From Marinifilum sp. N1E240 (GTDB lineage: Bacteria > Bacteroidota > Bacteroidia > Bacteroidales > Marinifilaceae), in the NCBI RefSeq assembly GCF_009295825.1, contig NZ_WHKF01000002.1, forward strand, positions 310,001 to 374,000: a stretch of 64,000 nucleotides of DNA. Reading direction: 5' to 3'. Position 1 is the stretch's first letter. The number at the start of each line of letters is the position of its first letter. Both the position numbers and the translations under genes were made by a program. This document shows positions 28,141 through 36,845 of this stretch, piece by piece. The notes under the pieces are model-generated. The model was given only the letters and a program-made list of their open reading frames with translations. It had not been told where the DNA came from and ran no database searches.

Positions 28141-28475
28141 GTTTTTACCCTCGATTGATGTGCCTGTACCCATGAAATTCGTGCCTCGAGGCTTGATTTT
28201 CGAGTCTTTACCTATGAAAATCAAAGCTCGAGCTATGATTATCAATCCTAAACGGATGATTTGCATTCTTCTACACTTGAAATCGATGCTTCTTTTAAAG
28301 ATTCTTTGGTTTTACTCTTGATTTTCGAGCCTTTACCTATGAAAATCAAAGCTAAAGGCATGATTTTCAATCCTAGACCTATGTTGAACATTCTTCCAAA
28401 CTTGAAATTGATGTCTTTTTTTAAGATTTCTGTATTTGACCTTTAATCTTTAAGTCTCGACTTATGAATTTCATA
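28141..28475. repeat. 125-bp tandem repeat, non-coding
   Basis: Two adjacent units, 28192-28316 and 28317-28441, start with CTTGATTTTCGAG and share CTATGAAAATCAAAGCT and most of the remaining sequence (roughly 80 percent by eye). A degenerate part-unit lies on each side (28141-28191 and 28442-28475). The period of 125 is not a multiple of three and the frames break between units, so it does not encode a repeat protein. Unit function unknown. Confidence 0.8.
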
Positions 28476-28527
28476 CTTTTTTAAGTGCAGAGTATAGGGC
28501 AATTTAATTTGAGGGTATCACTTTATG

Positions 28528-28589
28528 TGATGCTCTCAGCTGGCACAAGAAACAACAAATTGATACACTCACTTAAAGTGAGAGCATCA
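28528..28589. repeat. Inverted repeat with nested hairpins downstream of asnB
   Basis: TGATGCTCTCA (28528-28538) and TGAGAGCATCA (28579-28589) are perfect complements. Each arm borders a smaller hairpin: ATCACtttatGTGAT before the left arm and CTCACTTaAAGTGAG overlapping the right arm. The set could fold into a branched RNA or cruciform. With the tandem repeats it fills the 787-bp gene-free stretch 27925-28711. Confidence 0.6.
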
Positions 28590-28661
28590 AACAAAACAGG
28601 AGCATCAAAATCAAAAGCCACTACTGACAATCATTCGGTTTGCTATTTAGACCATCAAAAA

Positions 28662-28689
28662 AAGAGGCTCCCCAAATGGAAAGCCTCTT
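28662..28689 (-). terminator. Terminator of asnB
   Basis: On the minus strand AAGAGGCT and AGCCTCTT form an 8-bp stem with a 12-base loop, followed by a run of T residues. It lies 22 bases past the asnB stop. Confidence 0.88.
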
Positions 28690-28711
28690 GCTAAATGTAT
28701 AAATGAAATAT

Positions 28712-30403
28712 TTATTCAGTTACCTTATTCTTTTTCTCCTCGTATGCATCGTTATGGACGGTATTTACTGCACGTCCCGAAGGATCGGCATTGTTTTGGA
28801 ATGAAGCATCCCAAGCCAGAGCCTCAGCAGTACTACAAGCAATTGATGGGATAGAAGGAACGCAAGCTGCAGCGGTATCCGAAGGGAAATGCTCCGAGAA
28901 GATCACACGGTAGTAGTATTCCTCTTTCGACATAGGAGGATTAACCGGGAATCGGAATGCGGCGTTAGCCAATTGCTCATCAGAAATTTCAGTATTGGCA
29001 ATCTCTTTCAAAGTATCAATCCAATTGTAACCAACACCATCAGAGAATTGTTCTTTTTGTCTCCAAGCAACTTCTTCAGGTAAATAATTTTCAAAAGCTT
29101 TACGAATCACCCACTTTTCCATTTTTCCATCCTTTGCCATTTTATCCTCAGGATTAATTCTCATGGCAATATCAAGGAACTCCTTATCCAGGAATGGAAC
29201 ACGACTTTCAACTCCCCAGGAAGCCATAGACTTATTGGAACGCAGGCAATCGAACAGGTGAAGTTTATCTAATTTTCGTAAACATTCGGTATGAAATTCT
29301 TTAGCATTTGGAGCCTTATGAAAATACAAATATCCGCCAAACATTTCGTCGGCACCTTCGCCCGAAAGAACCATTTTAATTCCCATCGATTTGATCACAC
29401 GAGCCATCATATACATTGGAGTAGAAGCACGAACGGTGGTTACGTCGTAGGTTTCCAAATGATAAATTACATCGCGAATGGCATCTAAACCTTCCTGTAC
29501 TGTAAATGTAACTTCGTGGTGAACGGTCTCGATATAATCAGCAACTTTTCGTGAAGCAGCCAAATCGGGAGATCCTTCCAACCCAATTGCAAAAGAGTGC
29601 AACTGTGGATACCAGGCATCTTGCTGATCACCTGATTCTACACGTTTTGCTGCATATTTTTTAGCAATGGCAGAAATTACCGATGAATCCAATCCTCCAG
29701 AAAGTAAAACACCATAAGGAACATCAGACATCAACTGACGATGCACTGCATCTTCCAATCCCTTACGAAGAGCCTCCATATCTGTCGTATTGTCTTTTAC
29801 TTTCTCGTAATCCATCCAATCACGCTGATACCACTCTTTCACTTCACCATCCTTACTATACAAGAACTTACCCGGAAGAAATTCTTCAATCTTGTTGCAG
29901 TATCCTTCCAAAGCCTTTAATTCTGAAGCCACATAGAAGTTACCATGTTGATCCCACCCTTGATACAAGGGAATAATTCCCATGTGATCGCGACCTATTA
30001 AATAGCAATCGTTTTTTTTGTCGTAAAGTGCAAAGGCAAAAATCCCATTCAATTCGTCAATAAAATCAATTCCTTTTTTATCATACAAGGCAAGGATAAC
30101 TTCGCAATCAGATTTGGTTAAGAACTCATAGGATCCGTTCATCTGATTTCGAATGTCCATGTGATTATAGATTTCACCATTTACAGCCAGTGCCAAATTA
30201 CCATCCTTGCTGTACAAAGGTTGTCCTCCCGACTGAGGATCTACAATCGATAGTCTCTCGTGAGACAATATTGCTTTTTCATCACAAAATACTCCTGACC
30301 AATCTGGTCCGCGGTGACGAATTTTCTTAGACATTTCCAAGACCTGAGGGCGTAGCTCTTGTGCGTCTACCTTCAAATCAAAAACTCCTACGAATCCACA
30401 CAT
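28712..30403 (-). CDS. asnB: Asparagine synthetase B (glutamine-hydrolysing)
   Basis: The 563-residue enzyme makes asparagine from aspartate, ATP and glutamine. It begins MCGFVGVFD; Cys2 becomes the N-terminal nucleophile of the glutaminase domain (about 2-190). The synthetase domain carries the ATP pyrophosphatase loop LLSGGLDSSVISAI near residue 235 and VLSGEGADEMFGGY near 350. Length and order match bacterial AsnB. It is monocistronic, with a hairpin in its leader (30431-30455) and a strong terminator behind. Confidence 0.96.
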   Translation of the reverse strand: MCGFVGVFDLKVDAQELRPQVLEMSKKIRHRGPDWSGVFCDEKAILSHERLSIVDPQSGGQPLYSKDGNLALAVNGEIYNHMDIRNQMNGSYEFLTKSDCEVILALYDKKGIDFIDELNGIFAFALYDKKNDCYLIGRDHMGIIPLYQGWDQHGNFYVASELKALEGYCNKIEEFLPGKFLYSKDGEVKEWYQRDWMDYEKVKDNTTDMEALRKGLEDAVHRQLMSDVPYGVLLSGGLDSSVISAIAKKYAAKRVESGDQQDAWYPQLHSFAIGLEGSPDLAASRKVADYIETVHHEVTFTVQEGLDAIRDVIYHLETYDVTTVRASTPMYMMARVIKSMGIKMVLSGEGADEMFGGYLYFHKAPNAKEFHTECLRKLDKLHLFDCLRSNKSMASWGVESRVPFLDKEFLDIAMRINPEDKMAKDGKMEKWVIRKAFENYLPEEVAWRQKEQFSDGVGYNWIDTLKEIANTEISDEQLANAAFRFPVNPPMSKEEYYYRVIFSEHFPSDTAAACVPSIPSIACSTAEALAWDASFQNNADPSGRAVNTVHNDAYEEKKNKVTE

Positions 30404-30430
30404 AAAAAATCTGTTTAATAGTTACTTAAT

Positions 30431-30455
30431 AAGCTCCGAATTTAGTTCGGAGCTT
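30431..30455. repeat. Perfect inverted repeat upstream of asnB
   Basis: AAGCTCCGAA and TTCGGAGCTT are perfect complements around TTTAG, 28 bases upstream of the asnB start. On the minus strand it is not followed by a T run, so it is a poor terminator of the gene before it. An operator or leader hairpin is possible. Confidence 0.5.
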
Positions 30456-30572
30456 GGTTAATTTTGGTTTATAATCTGAAAATACAATTTTCATTTTATA
30501 ATCTACCATGTTTTCAGTGTGTTATCGTTTGCGAAACGGGAAAATAATTATTTCAATAATAAAATGAAGATT

Positions 30573-32687
30573 TTACCACTCAATTTCTAATTGTTTACCC
30601 TTAGGTGAATTTTTGAAATGAATTAGGAGAGTTTGACTCTTTTTATTCCATTTACCAATTACTGTTTCACCATCAATTTTAATCAGCCTTGGTTCTTTTG
30701 GAAGATAAATTTGGGCGATACCATTTACCCCTTCAGGTCCTTTTAGCGTGCAATTATATGAAGATTTAGTATTGCTCTCCTGAGTTGCTCTTGCAGATCC
30801 TGCAAGCAGTCTGCTGGGTTGAGAGTTTGCCTTATTTAAATCGAAAAGGTAAGCTGCTTCTCCTGGTGCCAGATCTCTTGATTCTATGATTTCTAATTTT
30901 GATGAGAATAAATCGATGTAGTGACCCCTTATTTTCAAAGGAGTGCTGTCTACACTTTCAGTCATGGTATAAATTATTCGATAAGCACCACGTTGCAAAT
31001 CGAAATGATTTTTCTCATGCCATTCTGATTTTCTCTTTTTAGAGTTCCAAACATTTTTCACAATTTGAATGATTTCTGCATCATTATCCTCCAAAATAAA
31101 ATCTTTAGGATTCTTTTTGATATATAAGAATTGTCCTTTGCCGAGTTGCTGATTCTCATAAGTATCTTCGGCATTTAAGTCCTTTAAAAGGTGCTCTAGA
31201 GGAGAACTGAATCCTTCCTTATTCCACCATTGATTGCTATTGTTGAAAACATCTTTATTGGTCCCGAAATAAATCAGACTACCTCCATTATTCACCCAGT
31301 TTGCAATGGTTTTATGATATTCTTTCGACAAAGGTTTCAGGTTTTCATAGGATAACAAAAGCAGTTCTGTATCATCTAAAGCCTCTGAGTTTACCATATT
31401 TTCAATAAACTTTACCTTAGCAGGAACACCATGCTTTACCAATGGAAGTGCCATACCATAAAAATTAGCAATTCTAGGGTCGGAATAATTATCCTTTTTC
31501 CAAGGCGTTTGAAATTGGATAGTATTTGAAATGGCAACAGTTATTCCTTTCGTTCCATTTACCAATTCATCCGATTTTTCGAAATGATTTAAAGAGTTTA
31601 CCTCAATCAATACTTGTGTTGCATAATCTTTAGGCATTACAGTTTTCCCTCCACTTTCCGAAGGGTATTTAGCATCGAAAATTCTTGATGGCCATGGCAT
31701 CACTTCGTATTGATTCACTTGTGGAAAAAGTAATTGGGCTACAAAATTTTTCTGATAATTCTCTCTATAGTCAGTCCATGTATGGTTTGGATCATCTTCA
31801 ATAGGATCAGTTAAAAAGATCATTTCCTTACTATTCTGATCGGTTAGAGCCAATAGACTGGTATATTCTAAAAATGCATTTTCGAAAGTGCGTTCGGCAT
31901 ATTTACCTTTGTAATAAATTGGAGTGCGAGCAGTTCCTGTCCAAACCTGTCCAATATAACCATCGATACTTTCAATCTTATTAAATTCAATCTCGGGACT
32001 AATGATATTCCAAAGACTGTAATTTAAAATAGAGTGGGTAGGAACATAGCATTTAATATCAGGATTTAAATTTTTCGCGTATTTATACAGCTCTTCTATG
32101 TGTTTTTTATAGAGTTGAGTTTTTAGAATTCCTGTTCTCAACATGTTCTCAGGAGACGAATGCTGATCTTGCCAAGGCTGATTGAAAAAATGATTCCATT
32201 CTGATTTAAAAGCCTCACTATAGCCACCTCTGGTAAATATCTCAGGTTCTTCGATATAAAATCCTTTGGTTCCAGCATCTAGAGCTGTTTTTATAAACGA
32301 TTTAAAATAATTGGTGTAAGCTTTATTAGGAATGAAGTAGGGGATATGAGCTCCGTGTAAAACATCTTCTCCATTTTTTGTTTTCTGAATGATTTCAGGA
32401 TGAGGCTGTCCATCGAAATCGCCATTCAATAAATCTTTGTTCTCTCCCCAGGATGCGCTAAACATGCTATGAGTTTCGTATCCACGATCTTTCCATGTTT
32501 TGGCTTTTATTTGGTAATTATTTGTATTTCCATACACCATCACCACATCTGAGTTGATGTCAATTTCTGGTCGCCAATCCGAAGAAGTTTGAAAATAAGT
32601 TTTGTTAATTTTTGAATTTTGTTTTTTCTGTGTAGTACACGCAGATAGTAAAGCCAGGCAACAAATTGCCAATTGATAGATTCTCAT
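30573..32687 (-). CDS. Orphan lipoprotein with GH42-like architecture, function unknown
   Basis: The 704-residue lipoprotein has a signal ending in LLSAC followed by TTQKKQ, so it should face the periplasm. The first about 400 residues read like a TIM barrel: FYIEEPEIFTRGGYSEAF and MIFLTDPIEDDPNHTW put acidic residues at strand ends. A middle part (ELLLLSYENLKPLS, WVNNGGSLIYFG) resembles the glutamine-amidotransferase-like domain after the barrel of GH42 beta-galactosidases, and an all-beta C-terminus follows. Size and order fit GH42-like enzymes. I cannot assign a family or name catalytic residues with confidence. It stands alone between asnB and the thioredoxin-like gene. Confidence 0.7.
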   Translation of the reverse strand: MRIYQLAICCLALLSACTTQKKQNSKINKTYFQTSSDWRPEIDINSDVVMVYGNTNNYQIKAKTWKDRGYETHSMFSASWGENKDLLNGDFDGQPHPEIIQKTKNGEDVLHGAHIPYFIPNKAYTNYFKSFIKTALDAGTKGFYIEEPEIFTRGGYSEAFKSEWNHFFNQPWQDQHSSPENMLRTGILKTQLYKKHIEELYKYAKNLNPDIKCYVPTHSILNYSLWNIISPEIEFNKIESIDGYIGQVWTGTARTPIYYKGKYAERTFENAFLEYTSLLALTDQNSKEMIFLTDPIEDDPNHTWTDYRENYQKNFVAQLLFPQVNQYEVMPWPSRIFDAKYPSESGGKTVMPKDYATQVLIEVNSLNHFEKSDELVNGTKGITVAISNTIQFQTPWKKDNYSDPRIANFYGMALPLVKHGVPAKVKFIENMVNSEALDDTELLLLSYENLKPLSKEYHKTIANWVNNGGSLIYFGTNKDVFNNSNQWWNKEGFSSPLEHLLKDLNAEDTYENQQLGKGQFLYIKKNPKDFILEDNDAEIIQIVKNVWNSKKRKSEWHEKNHFDLQRGAYRIIYTMTESVDSTPLKIRGHYIDLFSSKLEIIESRDLAPGEAAYLFDLNKANSQPSRLLAGSARATQESNTKSSYNCTLKGPEGVNGIAQIYLPKEPRLIKIDGETVIGKWNKKSQTLLIHFKNSPKGKQLEIEW

Positions 32688-32777
32688 CTATTTGAAATTA
32701 AATGTTATAATTTTGGCTTTTGGAAGGAGTGTAAATATAATAGTATTCGAATAGATCTACAAATTAGGTTAAAAAGA

Positions 32778-32801
32778 AAAGGACACTGAAAAGTGTCCTT
32801 T
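32778..32801 (-). terminator. Terminator of the thioredoxin-like gene
   Basis: AAAGGACAC/GTGTCCTTT, a perfect 9-bp stem with loop TGAAAA. On the minus strand it is followed by TCTTTTT; it overlaps the gap just after the stop at 32805. Confidence 0.88.
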
Positions 32802-32804
32802 GTG

Positions 32805-34232
32805 CTAATTTTCTTTTAATTTGTTATCGAGAAATGTTTTCAAATTGTCAACATCTAATCTTTTTGCAATAATCTTTTTATCCTTATCAAGTAAATAGAT
32901 GATAGGAGTACTGTACACATCGTAATAGATTCGGAAATTGGTTTGAAATTGAGGGTCGTAACAGTTGATAAAATCGTATAATTCGTAGCTATCAATTGCT
33001 TCTGCCCATAGTTCTTTTTGATCCTGAGTGCATACAGCAAAAACCTTTATTCCTTTATCTTTGTACTTATCAAGAATTTCTGTTTTTAAACGGGGAGTTA
33101 CTTTTTTGCAATGACCACAATCTGGTTCCCAAAAATAAAGAACTGTGTATTTGGCATCAACTTCGTGAAGACGAACAAATTCTCCTTCGGGCGATTCCAT
33201 CAATAAATCTTGCGATTTCATACCCAGCAAATTGAATTGTGTTTTAATTACTTTCTCACGAATTTGTGCCATTAAAGTTGAATCAGCCCAACTAGCTTGT
33301 CCGCTCAAGTAGTATTTCTTTGCCAACTTTACAAAAGCTGCATCCATTCCCATAATCTTACTTTTTACTGCATAGTTTAAGGAGTATTGGGTTAGGTATT
33401 GAAAAAAGATACTATCCGATTTAGCTTGTTCAATAATCTTAACGGATTCTTTAACGATACTATCTGGACTTTGAACCAATATCTTCTCATAAAAGAATTG
33501 CAATTTGTTCTTTAAAATAGGTGTTCTCAAAAAGCGATTATCAGCAAAGTTTACATGATCGAAGTAATGATCTTTATTGTATAAATAAGATTTGCGTTGG
33601 ATTTCCTTTTCTCTGTTTGGTGTCGATTCAGGAATATCTTTTGAGAAATCGGGAACCTTAGGAGAAAGTGTAAAGTTTGCAAAGAGGCTAACAAATGAGT
33701 TTGGATAATCAAGTTTTAATTGATTGATGTATTGATGTACTGCTATATCAGCATCTTTATAGGCTTTCTTGTATTTTTCTTTTGCAGCATCATTATTCCC
33801 TGCTTTTTTATATTCTTCCTGTAATTGCTTCGATTTTGCATTTTGCGATTTCATAAAAACTTGAAAATTATGAAATGCATTGGTTTCTTCGGCATCTTTA
33901 ATTTTGATACTACCAATAAAGTCTTTAGGATCAGCTGATATGGAAAATATTTGATCTTGTCCGATTAGTAAATCAAAATATTTCTGACTTGGTAAATAAA
34001 TTACATAAATACCTTGTTCAAGTACTTTATCTTTAGAAAAAGTTCCTGCACCATTAATCAATTGAGTGGTGTCATCAGCAAAAATTCTACCATCGAAATA
34101 ATGAGCCAAATAGGCTGATGAATCCATACAATTCTCTAATTGAATAGAGATATTATAACTTTGTGCAGTAATTTTATCTGAAGCGCAAAGGCTGACAATC
34201 AGAAAAGTAAGAGATATAAAAATATGTTTCAT
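32805..34232 (-). CDS. Exported TlpA/thioredoxin-like protein with long N-terminal domain
   Basis: ATG at 34232 (MKHIFISLTF) gives a signal peptide ending in KITAQ; an upstream ATG at 34256 is less likely. The 475-residue protein has a DUF4369-like beta domain at about 25-120, a helical middle region (DUF5106-like) and a C-terminal thioredoxin fold. The redox motif is Cys372-Gly-His-Cys375 in FWEPDCGHCKKV. The cis-proline loop is YSTPIIYLLD. Such proteins reduce or rearrange disulfides in the periplasm of Bacteroidota. The partner is unknown. It is monocistronic. Confidence 0.87.
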   Translation of the reverse strand: MKHIFISLTFLIVSLCASDKITAQSYNISIQLENCMDSSAYLAHYFDGRIFADDTTQLINGAGTFSKDKVLEQGIYVIYLPSQKYFDLLIGQDQIFSISADPKDFIGSIKIKDAEETNAFHNFQVFMKSQNAKSKQLQEEYKKAGNNDAAKEKYKKAYKDADIAVHQYINQLKLDYPNSFVSLFANFTLSPKVPDFSKDIPESTPNREKEIQRKSYLYNKDHYFDHVNFADNRFLRTPILKNKLQFFYEKILVQSPDSIVKESVKIIEQAKSDSIFFQYLTQYSLNYAVKSKIMGMDAAFVKLAKKYYLSGQASWADSTLMAQIREKVIKTQFNLLGMKSQDLLMESPEGEFVRLHEVDAKYTVLYFWEPDCGHCKKVTPRLKTEILDKYKDKGIKVFAVCTQDQKELWAEAIDSYELYDFINCYDPQFQTNFRIYYDVYSTPIIYLLDKDKKIIAKRLDVDNLKTFLDNKLKEN

Positions 34233-34327
34233 TATAAAATTGCAATTGATAAGCATAATATTCCGGGGAAATTACAAAACTTTTTTGAATTACACTCTTC
34301 TCTTAACGATTCCCTAACAAAAGAAAA

Positions 34328-34349
34328 GGCTGCCAGAATTGACAGCCTC
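34328..34349 (-). terminator. Terminator of the peroxiredoxin gene
   Basis: AGGCTG/CAGCCT with additional inner pairing (CA/TG), followed on the minus strand by TTTTCTTTT. It lies 7 bases past the stop. Confidence 0.75.
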
Positions 34350-34355
34350 TTAAAA

Positions 34356-35090
34356 TTAATGAGCTACAGGTTCTTTTTTTAATATTGTATTGAGAATATC
34401 TTCTTTACTTAGTTTTTTAGTGCAGAAGAACCAATCGTAACAGTGTACATCTTCGTCGGCATTTTCCATTCTGGTTTTGGCAACACCACATGAACCTGCA
34501 GGTGGAACAATTACCTCTTCACCTGGTTGCCAATCGGCTGGGGTAGCAACTGAGAATTTATCTGCGGTTTGCAGAGCAATTAATACTCTGTAAATTTCAT
34601 CGAAGTTTCTACCTAAACTTAACGGATAGTAGATAATGGTTCTGATAATTCCGTGTGGATCTATAAAAAATACGGCTCTTACTGCTTTTGTACTGTCTTC
34701 GCCAGGTTGTATCATTCCATATTTATTGGCAACATCCATTTTAATGTCTTCAATTAATGGAAACTGAACTTCGATATCTTTCATTCCCTTGTATTCAATT
34801 TTCTCTTTAATGGTTCTTAACCAGGCAATATGACTGTACAAACCATCTACCGATAAACCAACCAACTCACAATTGGCTTCATTAAATTGATTTTCCATTT
34901 TTGAGAAGGTCATGAACTCTGAAGTACAAACTGGTGTAAAATCTGCAGGATGACTGAAAAGGATTACCCACCTTCCTCGATAATCATTTGGGAAGTGAAT
35001 GTCACCTTGAGTGGTTATTGCTCTAAATTCCGGAGCTTTATCTCCAATTCTAGGCATAGAAACTTTACTTAGTTCTCTGTTTTCTTCCAT
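34356..35090 (-). CDS. Peroxiredoxin, AhpC/TSA family, Prx6-like
   Basis: The 244-residue thiol peroxidase has GDKAPEFRAITTQGD at its start and the peroxidatic cysteine Cys55 in HPADFTPVCTSEF. It extends past the usual 2-Cys length with a C-terminal dimerisation domain (VIVPPAGSCGVAKTR, WFFCTKKL). This resembles the Prx6 or archaeal-type long peroxiredoxins. Extra cysteines near the C-terminus could act in resolution. It is cytosolic with no signal peptide, and detoxifies hydrogen peroxide or organic peroxides. It is probably transcribed alone. Confidence 0.92.
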   Translation of the reverse strand: MEENRELSKVSMPRIGDKAPEFRAITTQGDIHFPNDYRGRWVILFSHPADFTPVCTSEFMTFSKMENQFNEANCELVGLSVDGLYSHIAWLRTIKEKIEYKGMKDIEVQFPLIEDIKMDVANKYGMIQPGEDSTKAVRAVFFIDPHGIIRTIIYYPLSLGRNFDEIYRVLIALQTADKFSVATPADWQPGEEVIVPPAGSCGVAKTRMENADEDVHCYDWFFCTKKLSKEDILNTILKKEPVAH

Positions 35091-35308
35091 GGCTTAAAGT
35101 TTGTGTTTATTGATTATTCTTGATTTTGGAATCAGGTTTGGATTCAGAGAAATCCAATTGTTAGGTTTCGTTTGTTGAAACCATAGGGAGTACAGATGCT
35201 ATTTATCTGCCGAAGTATATTAAAGTTACTTCATTGACGCACCTATGTCAAGCAAAAAACACTGGAAAAACTTTATTTTAAATGAGTTTTATTAAAGAGT
35301 AGAGCAGA

Positions 35309-35692
35309 TTACTGTTTAGTTACTGAAACAGGATTAATATCAAGCCATTGATATGCTTCGTTTTCGGAATGGAATACTTTGGCATTTTGAATTCGTACTT
35401 GAATTTCAAAAAGCATTGCCATTGGCGTATCATATGATTCACTTACAATGATTGCACATTTGTTTAAAATTGGACTGTATTTTTCGTATTCATTAATATA
35501 ATCATCCAGATCTTTAATATTTAGAAGAACTTTTGCTTGTGTAAAATCGGAGATAACATTGTAGGTTTCATCAAATAGCTGATCATTCCTCGTACTCAAG
35601 GTGTGCTGAATCAGATCATTCCATTTGAAATAACCATAGTAATATTCCTTGATTAATTTAAGTTCCTGTATAATTTTGTATTTGAACTTCAT
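35309..35692 (-). CDS. Small protein of unknown function, SpoIIAA/STAS-like
   Basis: The 127-residue cytosolic protein starts MKFKYKIIQELKLIKEYYYG and has alternating strands and helices (TYNVISDFTQAKVLLNIKDL, KCAIIVSESYDTPMAMLFE, AKVFHSENEAYQWL). The pattern and the closing EAYQWL recall SpoIIAA-like/STAS proteins of Bacteroidota. No function is known to me. It lies 53 bp downstream of the FRG gene on the same strand and may be its operon partner. Confidence 0.75.
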   Translation of the reverse strand: MKFKYKIIQELKLIKEYYYGYFKWNDLIQHTLSTRNDQLFDETYNVISDFTQAKVLLNIKDLDDYINEYEKYSPILNKCAIIVSESYDTPMAMLFEIQVRIQNAKVFHSENEAYQWLDINPVSVTKQ

Positions 35693-35745
35693 ATTGTGGC
35701 TTTTAAATAAATATATGAAGTTCAGCTAAATCGAGCAAAAAAGTT

Positions 35746-36579
35746 TTACCGATGATTGGTTTTAGTACTCGAAGATTTTTTGCTTTTGATCTCTTTAGGC
35801 GAATAATGTCTGGTTAGCCATTTGCTTAAGCCATCCATACCAGGAAAAAGTACTCGTTCGTTAATGTTCACCTGATCGAGTTTATCTCTTATTTCCCATT
35901 TCATTTCTGAAGGAATACGAATTCTGAAATACAGATCGGGTTTGTCGGCAAGCCATTCATTTAAAATGGCATTGGAATGGGACATAAATGTGAATATCGC
36001 ATATTGATTCACAATTCTATCGTCAAGAGATGGAGGTTCGAAGGCAACTACAAAGTCACTTTGTTCTTTCGAAAGTTCCGTGATGTTTTGGTAGGTTTCT
36101 TTCAACATATCAATGGTAAAACTATTTGATCCAATTTCATTGAGTTTTTGTTGAAGATTATTGGGCAAATATTCTTTCAATCTTTCGTAGTTTAAAGCCC
36201 AAATTACTCCATCGCGATGAAATTTGTCAATTTCATAAGTAGCAAAGTGCAAGGCAACATATGGAGAATAAGTCCAATCCAGTAGTCTGGTTGGCAAACC
36301 ATGGTGTTGTGCCAATGCTAACCATTCCCAATCCGATTTGTTGTTAATATCGGGGCGTGAAGAGTATTTTTTGAAGTTTCTTAGTAAATGAAATTCTAAA
36401 TCCGGATAAGGTCCGTTCAATCGAATCAGCGAAGTTTTTAACTGATAGTGGAATTTGGAAAGTCCCCGGTAAATATATGGGGAGCGAGTACGGTTGATAT
36501 TGGTATTGTAAGAATCGGTAAATAATAAATCTTGCAATTCGGACCAGTTGGCGGGTACTATTTCTTGTTTTAATTCCAT
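35746..36579 (-). CDS. FRG domain-containing protein
   Basis: The 277-residue cytosolic protein shows the FRG domain at about 10-125: YIYRGLSKFHYQLKTSL, LALAQHHGLPTRLLDWTYSP and ALHFATYE are hallmarks. The family is named after its F-R-G residues (here Y-R-G). FRG proteins are often found near defence or toxin genes, but their reaction is unknown. Nothing else in this neighbourhood is defence-like. The 127-residue gene follows 53 bp downstream. No frameshift was seen and length is typical. Confidence 0.88.
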   Translation of the reverse strand: MELKQEIVPANWSELQDLLFTDSYNTNINRTRSPYIYRGLSKFHYQLKTSLIRLNGPYPDLEFHLLRNFKKYSSRPDINNKSDWEWLALAQHHGLPTRLLDWTYSPYVALHFATYEIDKFHRDGVIWALNYERLKEYLPNNLQQKLNEIGSNSFTIDMLKETYQNITELSKEQSDFVVAFEPPSLDDRIVNQYAIFTFMSHSNAILNEWLADKPDLYFRIRIPSEMKWEIRDKLDQVNINERVLFPGMDGLSKWLTRHYSPKEIKSKKSSSTKTNHR

Positions 36580-36800
36580 TTTTACGATAGATAGGTTTGC
36601 AATAATAAAGTTGCAAATAATCTCCTAATTGAATGTATACTTTAGCTTAAATTTTTGTGCAAAAAGCAATTGGTTAAAATTAGGTGGCAAATGGTAAAAG
36701 GAATGATTTTGTTGAAGATGTTTTTAGTCATACCCGACATTTTCAGCTTGCCTATAGTCGGAGCATGACAACATTTTTTTTTTAATATATTGTATAAGAA

Positions 36801-36825
36801 AAAGTTGCTCATTTTGAGCAACTTT
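36801..36825 (-). terminator. Terminator of the DUF4382 gene
   Basis: AAAGTTGCTCA/TGAGCAACTTT, a perfect 11-bp stem with a three-T loop, 20 bases past the stop. On the minus strand it is followed by TTCTTATAC. Confidence 0.85.
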
Positions 36826-36845
36826 AAATTTTATATTTACATCGA

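Noticed and set aside
28097-28446. Two overlapping plus-strand reading frames of 74 and 61 codons in the tandem-repeat region
   Set aside because: They follow the 125-bp repeat, which is out of frame between units; composition is low-complexity and no start context or conserved domain is seen.
35746-36579. FRG gene as part of a complete phage-defence island
   Set aside because: Neighbours are housekeeping and metal-efflux genes; no nuclease, helicase or known defence partner lies within several kb.
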